A DNA stretch of 40,264 bases from an uncultured Clostridia bacterium (GCA_944381455.1 CALWLF010000018.1:1-40264); one strand, 5' to 3'. Shown: positions 1 through 8,776, counted from the stretch's first letter. Notes: generated by a model from the letters alone, not told the origin. Numbers and translations: made by a program.

Positions 1-1170
1 TTTTATGGCCATCCTTCCAGCCGGATGACACTGGTTGGCGTTACCGGCACCAATGGCAAAACCTCCACCACCTATCTGATCAAACGGGTGCTGGAAGAAA
101 AAGGAAAAACTGTGGGGCTCATTGGCACCATTCAAAACATGATTGGCCAACAAGAACTGCATACTGGCCGCACTACGCCGGAAAGCCTGGATTTACAGGC
201 ACTTTTTGGCGAAATGGAACAAGCCGGTGTGACCGATGTGGTGATGGAAGTTTCTTCCCATGCCCTGGATTTGCACCGGGTGGATGAGACGGATTTTGAT
301 GTGGCCATTTTCACCAACTTAACTCGCGATCATCTGGATTATCATAAAACCATGGAAAACTACCGCAATGCCAAGGGATTGTTGTTCCAAATGGCAAAAA
401 AAGCAGTGGTCAATGTGGATGATGAGGCAGGCAGCTATATGAAAGACCAGTGCCAAGGCCAGGTGCTCACCTTTGGCATCGACCACGGGGCCGATTTGCA
501 GGCAGAGCAGATCAAAATTGACGCCACCGGCGTTTCCTTCCGGCTGGATTATGCAGGAAAGACATATCCGGTGCGGCTGCAAATTCCTGGGAAATTCAGC
601 ATCTATAATGCCTTGGGGGCCATTGGGGCCTGCTTACTGATTGGCATTGATATGGAAACCATTTTGAAGGGGATTTCTTCCATCCGTGGCGTGCGGGGCC
701 GCTTTGAGCCGGTCATCAGCCCCAAAGGCACTACGGCCGTGGTGGACTATGCCCATACGCCGGATGGATTGGAAAATATTTTAAACACTGCCAAAGAATT
801 TGTCCAAGGCCGCATCATCACCGTCTTTGGCTGCGGCGGCGACCGGGACAGAACAAAGCGGCCCATGATGGGCGAAGCCGCCGGGCGGCTGTCGGACTAT
901 TGCATCATCACCAGCGATAACCCCCGCAGCGAAAACCCAGAGGCCATTTTGCTGGATGTGGAAGTGGGCATGAAGGAAACTAGCTGCCCTTATGACATGA
1001 TTTGCGACCGGAAAGAGGCCATTTTCCGTGCCATTGCCATGGCAAAACCAGAGGACCTGGTGGTGGTAGCCGGAAAAGGCCATGAGGATTATCAAATTTT
1101 TGCCGACCGCACCATCCATTTTGACGATGTAGAAGTGGTGAAGGAAGCATTTTTGGAGGAAAACAAATGA
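1..1170 (+). CDS. murE: UDP-N-acetylmuramoyl-tripeptide synthetase MurE, 5'-truncated
   Basis: Cytoplasmic Mur ligase that adds the third residue, here most likely meso-diaminopimelate, to UDP-MurNAc-L-Ala-D-Glu using ATP. The reading frame is open from base 1 (FYGHPSSR precedes the first ATG at 25), so the start lies outside the window; roughly the first 100 residues, the UDP-binding domain, are missing. The P-loop GTNGKTST stands right at the visible N-terminus, followed by the central ATPase domain (HRVDETDFDVAIFTNL, then TRDHLDYH) and the C-terminal ligase domain. The motif SDNPRSENP carries the DNPR signature that selects meso-DAP rather than lysine. The stop overlaps the murF start (ATGA), so translation is probably coupled. 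Confidence 0.96.
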   Translation, partial: FYGHPSSRMTLVGVTGTNGKTSTTYLIKRVLEEKGKTVGLIGTIQNMIGQQELHTGRTTPESLDLQALFGEMEQAGVTDVVMEVSSHALDLHRVDETDFDVAIFTNLTRDHLDYHKTMENYRNAKGLLFQMAKKAVVNVDDEAGSYMKDQCQGQVLTFGIDHGADLQAEQIKIDATGVSFRLDYAGKTYPVRLQIPGKFSIYNALGAIGACLLIGIDMETILKGISSIRGVRGRFEPVISPKGTTAVVDYAHTPDGLENILNTAKEFVQGRIITVFGCGGDRDRTKRPMMGEAAGRLSDYCIITSDNPRSENPEAILLDVEVGMKETSCPYDMICDRKEAIFRAIAMAKPEDLVVVAGKGHEDYQIFADRTIHFDDVEVVKEAFLEENK

Positions 1171-2519
1171 GACCGATGGATGTGGAAGAAGTGGCAAAAG
1201 CCGTTGGCGGCCAAAAAACAGGAAATGTTTCGGGCACTGTCACATCCGTGACCACCGACAGCCGGCAGATTGCGCCGGGGGCGCTGTTTATCCCGCTGGT
1301 GGGAGAACGGTTTGACGGCCATGATTTTTTGGCACAGGCCGAAAAAGCCGGGGCCGCCTGTGTGCTAAGCCAAAAGGAAACGACGGCAAGCCGGGCCATT
1401 TTCGTCAAAGATACAAAAAAAGCCATGGGAGATTTGGCGGCCCATTACCGCAGCAAGTTTTCCATCCCTGTGGTGGCCGTCACCGGCAGTGTGGGCAAAA
1501 CCAGCACAAAAGAAATGATTGCATCTGTTCTTTCGGAAGGGTTTTCGGTTCACAAAACGGCAGGCAATTTCAATAACGATATTGGCCTGCCGCTGACGGT
1601 GTTTGGACTAGAAGAAAGCCACACGGCTGCCGTCATGGAAATGGGGATGAACCATTTTGGCGAGCTTTCTTATTTGACGGCCATTGCAAAGCCGACGGTG
1701 GCAGTGATCACCAATATTGGTGTCGCCCACATCGAAAACCTGGGCAGCCGGGAAGGCATTTTAAAAGCAAAATGCGAAATTTTTGAAGGACTTTCGGCCG
1801 ATGGCGTTGCGGTGTTAAACGGCGAAGACGATATGCTGCTGACGCTGGGCAAAGACCGGCCTCGCACCCTCTGGTTTGGGCTTACGCCGGACAACGATTT
1901 TTATGCCAAAAACATCCGCCCCCTGGGGCTAACCCAGACGGCTTTTACCCTCTGCCATGGAGAGGAAGAAGTGGAAGTGATGCTGCCGGCTGCGGGAGAG
2001 CATATGGTGTTAAACGCCGTGGCGGCCGCCGCCGTGGGACACCATTTGGGGCTTTCTTTGGGGCAGATTGCCCGGGGCATTGGCGGCTTTACCCAGACGG
2101 GGATGCGGATGCAGCTGATGAAAACAGATTTTTGCACCATTTTAAATGACAGCTATAATGCCAACCCCGTTTCCACCAAGGCGGCGCTGCAAGTGCTTGC
2201 CCAGGAGAAAGGGCGGAAGGTGGCTGTCCTTGGCGATATGCTGGAGCTGGGGGAAAATGCCGCAACGTTTCACAAAGAAGTGGGGGCTTTTGCGGCGGCA
2301 GAGGGCATAGATCTTTGCATTGCCATTGGGCCATGGAGCCGGTTTTTAGCAGAAGGGATGACAGAAGGCGGCGGCAAGGCCGTGCATTTTGCGTCGGTGG
2401 AGGCGTTTTTGGACGCCCCCTGGCAGACGTTTTTTCAACAGAAGGATACGGTATTGGTGAAGGCATCCCACAGCATGGCGCTGCACCGGATTGCCGAAAA
2501 GTTACAAGAGGTGAAATAA
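1167..2519 (+). CDS. murF: UDP-N-acetylmuramoyl-tripeptide--D-alanyl-D-alanine ligase MurF
   Basis: Adds D-Ala-D-Ala to the UDP-MurNAc-tripeptide, the last cytoplasmic step of the muropeptide precursor. The protein has 450 residues, the normal length. The N-terminal substrate domain contains TTDSRQIAPGALF (about 29-41), the ATP-binding P-loop is TGSVGKTST (about 115-123), and the central domain has the asparagine-rich segment NFNNDIGLPLT and NHFGELSYL. The C-terminal domain shows NDSYNANPVS and LGDMLELG. The ATG overlaps the murE stop by four bases, with a GGAGG site inside the end of murE. It is followed after one base by mraY. Confidence 0.96.
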   Translation: MRPMDVEEVAKAVGGQKTGNVSGTVTSVTTDSRQIAPGALFIPLVGERFDGHDFLAQAEKAGAACVLSQKETTASRAIFVKDTKKAMGDLAAHYRSKFSIPVVAVTGSVGKTSTKEMIASVLSEGFSVHKTAGNFNNDIGLPLTVFGLEESHTAAVMEMGMNHFGELSYLTAIAKPTVAVITNIGVAHIENLGSREGILKAKCEIFEGLSADGVAVLNGEDDMLLTLGKDRPRTLWFGLTPDNDFYAKNIRPLGLTQTAFTLCHGEEEVEVMLPAAGEHMVLNAVAAAAVGHHLGLSLGQIARGIGGFTQTGMRMQLMKTDFCTILNDSYNANPVSTKAALQVLAQEKGRKVAVLGDMLELGENAATFHKEVGAFAAAEGIDLCIAIGPWSRFLAEGMTEGGGKAVHFASVEAFLDAPWQTFFQQKDTVLVKASHSMALHRIAEKLQEVK

Positions 2520-2520
2520 G

Positions 2521-3465
2521 TTGTTAGAAGCTTGTTATGCAGTGATTGTCAGTTTCATTTTGGGGGCGGTTTTTTGTCCGCTGCTGATTCCTGTGCTGCA
2601 CCGGTTAAAGTATGGCCAGACAGAGCGGGAAGACGGGCCCCAGAGCCACTTGAAAAAAAGCGGCACCCCCACCATGGGCGGCATTGCTTTTTTGGCGGCC
2701 ATTGTCATCACAGGGGTACTATTTGCCAGAGAAAGCAAAGAAGCCATGGCCGTTTTGCTGGTGACACTGGGTTTTGGCATCATTGGATTTTTGGATGACT
2801 ACATCAAAGTGGTGAAAAAACGGTCGCTGGGGCTGCGGGCTTATCAAAAAATCATTTTGCAGCTGATTGTGGTGGCGCTCTTTGGATTTTATTTCCATAC
2901 CCAGGTGGGCAGCAGCGAAATTTATGTGCCGTTTTTGCGGACTTATTGGGATTTGGGTATTTTGTATTGGCCGTTTTTTGTGGTGGTGATTTTGGGCACC
3001 GTCAACGGCGTCAATCTCACCGACGGGCTGGACGGCTTGGCCAGCGGCGTAACGCTGCTGGTGGCCACCTTTTTTCTCATTCTCTGCTGGCAGGCCGGCA
3101 GCGGCGCGGCCCTGGTTTGCGCGGCCGTGGTGGGCGGCCTGATGGCCTTTTTGCTCTTTAATAGCTATCCGGCCAAGGTGTTTATGGGAGATACTGGCTC
3201 GCTGGCGTTGGGCGGTTTTGTGGCGGCGGTGGCCTTATGGCTGCAGATGCCGCTTCTCATTCTTCTCGTAGGCATCATCTATTTGGCCGAAAGCATTTCG
3301 GTGATACTACAGGTGGCCAGCTTCAAACTGACCGGCAAGCGGATTTTTAAAATGGCTCCCATCCATCACCATTTTGAGCTGATGGGCTGGAGCGAAACGA
3401 GAGTGGTTACGGTGTTTTATATGATTACGGCGCTGGCATGCTTGATTGCCTTTTTGGCGCTGTAA
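2521..3465 (+). CDS. mraY: Phospho-N-acetylmuramoyl-pentapeptide-transferase MraY
   Basis: Integral membrane enzyme that transfers phospho-MurNAc-pentapeptide to undecaprenyl phosphate, giving lipid I. It has 314 residues and about ten hydrophobic segments. Family signatures are visible: SGTPTMGGIAFL, the Asp-rich LDDYIKVVKKRS, VNLTDGLDGLASG with catalytic acidic residues, and PIHHHFELMGWSE near the C-terminus. The start is a TTG directly after the murF stop, preceded by GAGGTGA about 6 bases upstream; no ATG with a ribosome site offers an alternative. It lies in the standard order between murF and murD. Confidence 0.95.
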   Translation: MLEACYAVIVSFILGAVFCPLLIPVLHRLKYGQTEREDGPQSHLKKSGTPTMGGIAFLAAIVITGVLFARESKEAMAVLLVTLGFGIIGFLDDYIKVVKKRSLGLRAYQKIILQLIVVALFGFYFHTQVGSSEIYVPFLRTYWDLGILYWPFFVVVILGTVNGVNLTDGLDGLASGVTLLVATFFLILCWQAGSGAALVCAAVVGGLMAFLLFNSYPAKVFMGDTGSLALGGFVAAVALWLQMPLLILLVGIIYLAESISVILQVASFKLTGKRIFKMAPIHHHFELMGWSETRVVTVFYMITALACLIAFLAL

Positions 3466-3485
3466 GAAGGCAGGAGGAACAAAAC

Positions 3486-4847
3486 ATGGAACTTGCAGGC
3501 AAACAAGTATTGGTGTGCGGTATGGCCAAAAGCGGCATGGCAGCAGCCATGCTGGCGGCAAAAAAAGGCGCCGATGTGACGCTTTCCGATGTCAAACAGC
3601 GGGAACAGTTTTCTGATCAGGAAGCCTTAGGGCAGCTGGAAGCAGCAGGGGTGACCTTGTTTTTGGGAAAAAACCCCGATGACATCATCACCCAGCAGGA
3701 TTTGGTGATTGTAAGCCCCGGGATTCCCACGGACCTGCCTTTTTTGCAGCAGGCAAGGGCGGCAGCCATTCCTGTCATCAGCGAAGTGGAGTTTGCTTAT
3801 GGTTTTACCCCCTGTCCCATCGTTGCCATCACCGGCACCAACGGCAAAACAACCACAACGGCCTTGACAGGGGAATTGATCAAAACAAAGTATCCCCAGG
3901 CGGCTGTGGTGGGCAATATTGGCGTGCCTTACAGCGAACATGTGGAGCGGCTGACCAAGGAGGACTATGTGGTGGCAGAAATCAGCTCCTTTCAAATGGA
4001 AAATGCCCACCAGTTCCATCCCCATATCAGCGCCGTTTTAAACATCACGCCGGACCATCTGGACCGGCATAAAACGTTGGAATGCTATATTGCCATGAAA
4101 GAGCGCGTCTTTGCAAGACAGACGAAAGACGATTTTGTTATTTTAAACCATGCCGATCCTGTGACGAGGGCCATGGCTCAAAAAACAGAGGCACAGGCGG
4201 TCTTTTTCAGCTCCCAGGAGGCGCTTTCTGATGGTATTTTCCTGCAGGAAGGGCATATCATGGTAAGTAGAAACGGCCAAAGCCATGTGCTGCTGTCAGT
4301 AAAAGAGCTGAAGCTTTTGGGCGTACACAACTACGAAAATGTCATGGCGGCAGTGGCCATGGCCTTATGTGTCGGTATTTCGGAAGAAGAAATCTGCACG
4401 GTGCTGCGGCAGTTTGCCGGGGTGGCTCACCGGATTGAATATGTAAAGACGGTGGACGGTGTAGATTATTATAACGACAGCAAGGGCACCAATGTGGATG
4501 CAGCCATCCGGGGCATTTTGGCCATGGAAAAGCCATGTGTGCTGCTGGGCGGCGGCTATGACAAAGGGGCCGAGTATGACGACTGGGTGAAATTGTTTGA
4601 CGGCCGGGTGAAACGGCTGATTCTCATTGGTCAGACGGCAAAGAAAATTGCCGCCTGCTGCGACAAATATGGTTTTTCGGCTTACTGCTTTGCCGAAACC
4701 TTTGAGGAAGCCATCCAACTGGCCCGCCAGACGGCCAAAGAGGGCGATTGCGTGCTGCTTTCGCCGGCATGCGCCAGTTGGGGGATGTTTGATCACTATG
4801 AACAGCGGGGCGATTTGTTTAAGGTCGCTGTGCAATCCTTTTCATGA
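3486..4847 (+). CDS. murD: UDP-N-acetylmuramoylalanine--D-glutamate ligase MurD
   Basis: Cytoplasmic Mur ligase that adds D-glutamate to UDP-MurNAc-L-alanine. The start at 3486 follows AGGAGGAAC at a good distance; the frame extends upstream to 3438, but that would overlap mraY and lacks a ribosome site. The protein has 453 residues. It begins with the Rossmann-like segment VLVCGMAKSGMAAA, carries the P-loop ITGTNGKTTTT near residues 114-124, then LNITPDHLDRH, and the C-terminal domain has YYNDSKGTNVDA and LLSPACASWGMFD. The stop overlaps the first possible ftsW start. Function is secure. Confidence 0.95.
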   Translation: MELAGKQVLVCGMAKSGMAAAMLAAKKGADVTLSDVKQREQFSDQEALGQLEAAGVTLFLGKNPDDIITQQDLVIVSPGIPTDLPFLQQARAAAIPVISEVEFAYGFTPCPIVAITGTNGKTTTTALTGELIKTKYPQAAVVGNIGVPYSEHVERLTKEDYVVAEISSFQMENAHQFHPHISAVLNITPDHLDRHKTLECYIAMKERVFARQTKDDFVILNHADPVTRAMAQKTEAQAVFFSSQEALSDGIFLQEGHIMVSRNGQSHVLLSVKELKLLGVHNYENVMAAVAMALCVGISEEEICTVLRQFAGVAHRIEYVKTVDGVDYYNDSKGTNVDAAIRGILAMEKPCVLLGGGYDKGAEYDDWVKLFDGRVKRLILIGQTAKKIAACCDKYGFSAYCFAETFEEAIQLARQTAKEGDCVLLSPACASWGMFDHYEQRGDLFKVAVQSFS

Positions 4848-4882
4848 GAAAAATAAAAGGGGAGGTGAGGACCATTCGCACC

Positions 4883-6136
4883 ATGATGTCACAACCGCCG
4901 CGGGGCGCCAGTCCATCCAGGCCAGCGGCAGCCGGTAACGGAAAAAGGAAAAACAACATTCGTTCTTTGGAAGAAGAACGGCGCAAACGCCGCCGGGCGG
5001 CAGCACCGCAGGCGCAGCCGGCGCCTCAGAGCCATGCGCCGTATCAGCCAGGCAGCATCGACACCATCTTGCTGTTGGTCATCATCAGCCTTGTGCTTTT
5101 TGGCATTGTGATGGTGTTTAGCTCCAGCTATTACTATGCTTTAACCCACAGCTCCTTCGGGGGTGATATGTATCACTTTGTAAAACTGCAAATTGCCTGG
5201 AGTGCCATTGGGTTTGTGGGCTTGTGTATTGCAGCCAATTTTTCCTATCGCATTTTGCGCCGCTTCAGCGGGATACTCTACTGGTTTTCGGTGGTCTGTC
5301 TGGTGCTGGTGCAAATTATCGGGGAGGAAATCCAAGGTTCCAAGCGTTGGCTTGGGGTGGGGCCCATCGGCTTTCAGCCTTCGGAAGTGGCCAAAATTGC
5401 CGTGATTTTGTTTTTGGCCGACTATGTCAGCCGCCATCAGGAGGAATTGGGAACGCTGAAAGGATTTTTAAAGGCAGTGGCCGTTTTGACGTTACCGACG
5501 GTGCTGGTGGCCATTTCCAACTTGAGCACAGCTATTGTAATTTTTGCCATCGGGGTGACCATTTTGTTTGTGGCAAGCCCTAAAATCTGGTATTTTGTGG
5601 TGGCGGGGTTTGGCGCCGTTGGTGCACTGGCAGTGCTGCTGCTGGCGCCCATGTTTGCCTATCGAATGAGCCGGATTCGGGCATGGTTAGATCCCTTTGG
5701 CGATATTTTAGATAAAGGGTTTCAGATTGTGCAAAGCTTGTATGCAGTGGCCTCCGGCGGAATGTTTGGGCTGGGGCTTGGCCAAAGCCGGCAGAAGTTT
5801 TTTGTGCCGGAGCCTTATAACGACATTATTTTTGCCATCATCTGCGAGGAACTGGGAATGGTGGGGGCAGCCATTGTCATACTGCTGTTTGTGGTGCTGG
5901 TGTGGCGCGGCACAAAAATTGCCCTGGAGGCCAGAGATTTTTACGGCACGTTGGTGGCAGCCGGCATTGTGATGCTCATCGGGGTGCAGGTGATTATCAA
6001 TATCGCTGTGGCAACCAACTCCATGCCAAACACCGGGATGCAGCTGCCGTTTATCAGCTATGGCGGCTCCGGTATGGTGTTTACTTTGGGCAGCATGGGT
6101 ATTTTGCTGAATATCAGCCGGTATCGGCTGCAATAA
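4883..6136 (+). CDS. ftsW: FtsW/RodA/SpoVE-family lipid II glycosyltransferase
   Basis: Polytopic membrane protein of the SEDS family, which polymerises peptidoglycan from lipid II at the septum with a partner penicillin-binding protein. About ten membrane segments follow a basic, Pro/Ala/Arg-rich cytoplasmic N-terminus of about 60 residues (EEERRKRRRAAAPQ). Signatures: KRWLGVGPIGFQPSE, GLGLGQSRQKFFVPEPYNDI and the C-terminal MQLPFISYGGSGM. The start is uncertain: ATG at 4844 overlaps the murD stop but has no ribosome site, whereas GGGGAGGTGAGG at 4859-4870 serves the tandem ATGs at 4883 and 4886, at the long end of usual spacing. SpoVE cannot be excluded from sequence alone. Confidence 0.9.
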   Translation: MMSQPPRGASPSRPAAAGNGKRKNNIRSLEEERRKRRRAAAPQAQPAPQSHAPYQPGSIDTILLLVIISLVLFGIVMVFSSSYYYALTHSSFGGDMYHFVKLQIAWSAIGFVGLCIAANFSYRILRRFSGILYWFSVVCLVLVQIIGEEIQGSKRWLGVGPIGFQPSEVAKIAVILFLADYVSRHQEELGTLKGFLKAVAVLTLPTVLVAISNLSTAIVIFAIGVTILFVASPKIWYFVVAGFGAVGALAVLLLAPMFAYRMSRIRAWLDPFGDILDKGFQIVQSLYAVASGGMFGLGLGQSRQKFFVPEPYNDIIFAIICEELGMVGAAIVILLFVVLVWRGTKIALEARDFYGTLVAAGIVMLIGVQVIINIAVATNSMPNTGMQLPFISYGGSGMVFTLGSMGILLNISRYRLQ

Positions 6137-6145
6137 AAGAGGAGG

Positions 6146-6198
6146 AAAGACCTTTCTTTTCAGGTGGTTCTCACCACAAAAAGAACGGTCTTTTTTTT
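6146..6198 (+). terminator. Intrinsic terminator after ftsW
   Basis: A long hairpin begins ten bases after the ftsW stop. The outer stem is AAAGACC (6146-6152) with GGTCTTT (6187-6193), extended inside by TTCTTTT/AAAAGAA and GGTG/CACC around a short loop. It runs directly into eight T residues. It ends the mur-ftsW operon. Confidence 0.9.
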
Positions 6199-6246
6199 AT
6201 GGGAAAAGCAGATGCTGCCGGTGCGTCACAAATTCCTTAAATTTTA

Positions 6247-6299
6247 TTGACATTCTTTTACATCTTGTTCATATTTTATTAAAATGTTGACACTATAAT
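6247..6299 (+). promoter_or_regulatory. Candidate promoter region of the htrA-like gene
   Basis: TTGACA at 6247-6252 is followed after 17 bases by CATATT at 6270-6275. A second possible -10, a perfect TATAAT, lies at 6294-6299 but lacks a matching -35. Both are in a very AT-rich stretch between the ftsW terminator and the protease gene. Which one is used cannot be decided by eye. Confidence 0.45.
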
Positions 6300-6342
6300 A
6301 AAACCATAAAGTTCAAAGAACACAATAAAGGAGGTAGTTGTG

Positions 6343-7752
6343 ATGGATGAACTGGAAAGAAACAATACTTTACATCCACAAAATCATACAGAAGAAGAAC
6401 AGACGGAGGTGATGGAACAACAAGTGTCCATGGAAGAATATGCCGCTAAAAAAGCTGAAGAGGAGCAAGCAGAACAGGCAGTAGAGGCAGAAAAAGCAGC
6501 AGCCATTTCTCCTTTGCCGCCAACGGCAGAACAAACACAGCAACGGCAAAACGCCTCTGCAACGGACACTTTTTATAAAGAAACAGTAAGAAGAAAGAAA
6601 AAAAATGCAAGTTTTCGCAAAGTGATTGCAGCCTGTCTGGTGGTAAGCGTATGCGGCGGGTTAAGCATTGGCACTTCTTATGCTTGGGCAAAACAGTATT
6701 TTTCTAATCCTGCGCAAGAAGCTGCCGGCGTAGCCGAAACGGGAGGTGCCGCAACGAGCCGGGCAGTTACCGTGGGGACACAAAATGGTGCAATGACAGC
6801 AGCGGATGTGGTGGAAAAAGTATCTCCAGCCGTGGTCAATATCAGCGTTTCTTCCACCGGCACCACCAATTATTATGGCTTTTTGGTGCCTTATGAAAGC
6901 GAAGAATCTGGCTCCGGTGTGATTTTTGATACGGACGAAGAATATGTTTATATTGTAACCAATAATCATGTGGTGGAAGGCGCCAAACAAATTTCCGTTT
7001 CTGTCACTGGTGTAGAAGCCATTGATGCAGAAGTGGTAGGGACAGATGCCATGGCAGAATTGGCTGTGGTGAAAGCAAAAATCGCCGACTTCCACACGGC
7101 AGGCATTGAAAATATCACGGTGGCCGAATTTGGCGACAGCGACACCCTGCGGGTGGGCGACAGTGTGATTGCCATCGGCAACGCCCTCGGCCAAGGCAAA
7201 AGTGCCACCGACGGCATCATCAGTGTATTAAATAAAACCATTGAAGTGGATGGCCGTGATTTGGACGTGATGCAGACCAGCGCCAATATCAACCCTGGCA
7301 ACAGCGGCGGCGCCTTGGTGAACTTCCTAGGCCAAGTGGTCGGGATCAACACAGCAAAATCTGTGGACGGCGAAGCCATGGGTTATGCCATCCCCAGCAA
7401 CACTGTGACAGAAGCCATGTATCGCCTGTTGGAGGAAGGAACCACCCCAAGACCATACTTGGGTATCATGGGCCAGGATATCACCGATGAAGTAGCCGAT
7501 TTGTATCGGCTGCCAGTGGGCGTGCTGGTGCGGGATGTACTGCCTGGCGGCGGTGCAGAAGAAGCCGGACTGGAGCCTGGCGACATCATTGTATCCCTGG
7601 CTGGACAGACGGTGATGACCATGGACCGTTTGACAGAAATTTTGGCAGAACAGCAGGTAGGCACCACCGTGGAAATGAATGTAATTCGTGACGGCAATAC
7701 CTCTGTGACGCTGCAAGTGCCCATTTATGATGCCAACCAGGTATCGGAATAA
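6343..7752 (+). CDS. htrA: HtrA/DegP-like membrane-anchored serine protease with PDZ domain
   Basis: Envelope quality-control protease. The start at ATG 6343 follows AAAGGAGGT with 7-base spacing; a GTG sits one codon earlier. Of 469 residues, the first 85 or so are acidic, Gln/Ala-rich and cytoplasmic. One membrane segment follows (about 88-110, VIAACLVVSVCGGLSIG), then the chymotrypsin-fold domain with TNNHVVEG (His209) and NPGNSGGAL (Ser321), and a PDZ domain (about 360-460, PYLGIMGQ, GDIIVSLAGQ). The position of the catalytic Asp (consensus TDLAV, 30 residues after the His) reads AELAV, Glu239, which is unusual. It is monocistronic between two terminators. The family is clear; catalytic activity is an inference. 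Confidence 0.93.
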   Translation: MDELERNNTLHPQNHTEEEQTEVMEQQVSMEEYAAKKAEEEQAEQAVEAEKAAAISPLPPTAEQTQQRQNASATDTFYKETVRRKKKNASFRKVIAACLVVSVCGGLSIGTSYAWAKQYFSNPAQEAAGVAETGGAATSRAVTVGTQNGAMTAADVVEKVSPAVVNISVSSTGTTNYYGFLVPYESEESGSGVIFDTDEEYVYIVTNNHVVEGAKQISVSVTGVEAIDAEVVGTDAMAELAVVKAKIADFHTAGIENITVAEFGDSDTLRVGDSVIAIGNALGQGKSATDGIISVLNKTIEVDGRDLDVMQTSANINPGNSGGALVNFLGQVVGINTAKSVDGEAMGYAIPSNTVTEAMYRLLEEGTTPRPYLGIMGQDITDEVADLYRLPVGVLVRDVLPGGGAEEAGLEPGDIIVSLAGQTVMTMDRLTEILAEQQVGTTVEMNVIRDGNTSVTLQVPIYDANQVSE

Positions 7753-7778
7753 AGACAGGGCAGCAACGAGAGAAATTT

Positions 7779-7822
7779 CAAATAAAAAACAAATAAAAAA
7801 CAAATAAAAAACAAATAAAAAG
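7779..7822. repeat. Four tandem 11-bp A-tract repeats
   Basis: The unit CAAATAAAAAA is repeated four times head to tail (7779-7789, 7790-7800, 7801-7811, 7812-7822); only the last base of the fourth copy differs. The period of 11 bp is close to one helical turn, so the A-tracts lie on the same face of the DNA, which is known to produce intrinsic bending. It lies in the gap after htrA and upstream of a strong terminator. Confidence 0.9.
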
Positions 7823-7920
7823 CCTAACATGGCAAATGCAGATCGAATCCATCGATTTATCATAGATGCAAGTAACTTTTTTCTTCCCAACTTTTTATCC
7901 TTTCCTTTAAATATAGAAGA

Positions 7921-7957
7921 AAACGGCCGCTGTAAAAAATACAGCGGCCGTTTTTTT
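7921..7957 (+). terminator. Intrinsic terminator between htrA and the SIMPL gene
   Basis: A perfect 14-bp stem, AAACGGCCGCTGTA (7921-7934) with TACAGCGGCCGTTT (7940-7953), encloses an AAAAA loop and is followed by a run of seven T residues (7951-7957). It lies about 170 bases after htrA and 70 bases before the next start codon, so htrA transcripts would include the A-tract repeat. Confidence 0.88.
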
Positions 7958-8029
7958 GTCAGCAGGGAACTTTTTTCCACATTCCTCGTATCAATGAGTA
8001 AGAAACGCAGGAAAACGAAAGGAGGAATT

Positions 8030-8776
8030 ATGATGAAACACGGGAAGAAAATTGTGGCGGCTTTGATGGTGGGTGCATTGTTTGTTTTGGGCACCTGTAC
8101 AGCTTTTGGGGCAGAGCCGGTGCAAAACACCATTCAGGTGACAGGAAACGGCCGGGCAAGCGCTGCGCCAGACCGGGCCAGCATGAGTTTTGCTGTAGAA
8201 ACAAAAGCAAGCACTGCACAAAAAGCCCAAAGTGAAAATGCAGATAAGGCAGAAGCTTTGATCCAGGCCTTAGTGGCAGATGGTGTGGCCAAAGAGGATA
8301 TCACCAGCGGCAGCTATTATGTCACGCCAGAATATTCCTATGCACCAGATACAGGCAAAGAAACATTGGAAGGATATCGGGCTTATCAGCGTTTTACGGT
8401 GGAAACGGATGATGTGGATGGTGTTGGGGCTTTGATGCAGACGGCCGTACAGGCAGGAGCCTATGTGGATGGCAATGCCCGCTTTTTTGTCAAAGACACC
8501 AATATGCTGTATCAAAAAGCATTGGCCGCAGCCATAACCAATGCCAAGCAAACGGCCGATTTTACAGCATCTTCTTTGGGGATGCGTGTGACAGGCGTCC
8601 ATAGTGTACAAGTGGATCAAAATTATAACAGCTATGCAGAAGCTTCCACGTCAGCCAGTATGGCGCCTATGAATGCCAAAGATGCAGTGGCAGAAGAGAC
8701 GGCAGTGCCGGAAATTCGCTATGACGATGTGGAAGTGGCAGCTTCGGTGCAGGTGTTTTATGTGTTTGGCAAATAA
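8030..8776 (+). CDS. Secreted SIMPL (DUF541) domain protein
   Basis: The start at 8030 (tandem ATG) follows AAAGGAGG at 7-base spacing. The frame is open further upstream to 7829, but that part would cross the terminator at 7921 and has no ribosome site. The 248-residue product begins with a typical signal peptide (basic MKHGKK, hydrophobic core VAALMVGALFVLGTC, probable cleavage after AFGA). The mature part is a SIMPL domain: IQVTGNGRASAAPDRAS at its start, a helical KAQSENADKAEALIQAL, GYRAYQRFTVETDDVD, and FYVFGK at the end. SIMPL proteins are envelope proteins of poorly defined role. The gene stands alone. Confidence 0.88.
   Translation: MMKHGKKIVAALMVGALFVLGTCTAFGAEPVQNTIQVTGNGRASAAPDRASMSFAVETKASTAQKAQSENADKAEALIQALVADGVAKEDITSGSYYVTPEYSYAPDTGKETLEGYRAYQRFTVETDDVDGVGALMQTAVQAGAYVDGNARFFVKDTNMLYQKALAAAITNAKQTADFTASSLGMRVTGVHSVQVDQNYNSYAEASTSASMAPMNAKDAVAEETAVPEIRYDDVEVAASVQVFYVFGK

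Noticed and set aside
3438..3485. Upstream extension of murD
   Set aside because: It overlaps the mraY end without a ribosome site, whereas ATG 3486 follows AGGAGG.
5902..6240. Plus-strand frame over the end of ftsW and its terminator
   Set aside because: It is out of frame with ftsW, crosses the terminator and has no recognisable feature.
7829..8029. In-frame N-terminal extension of the SIMPL protein
   Set aside because: It would be encoded across the perfect terminator hairpin at 7921-7957 and has no ribosome site; the start at 8030 has an ideal site and begins a proper signal peptide.
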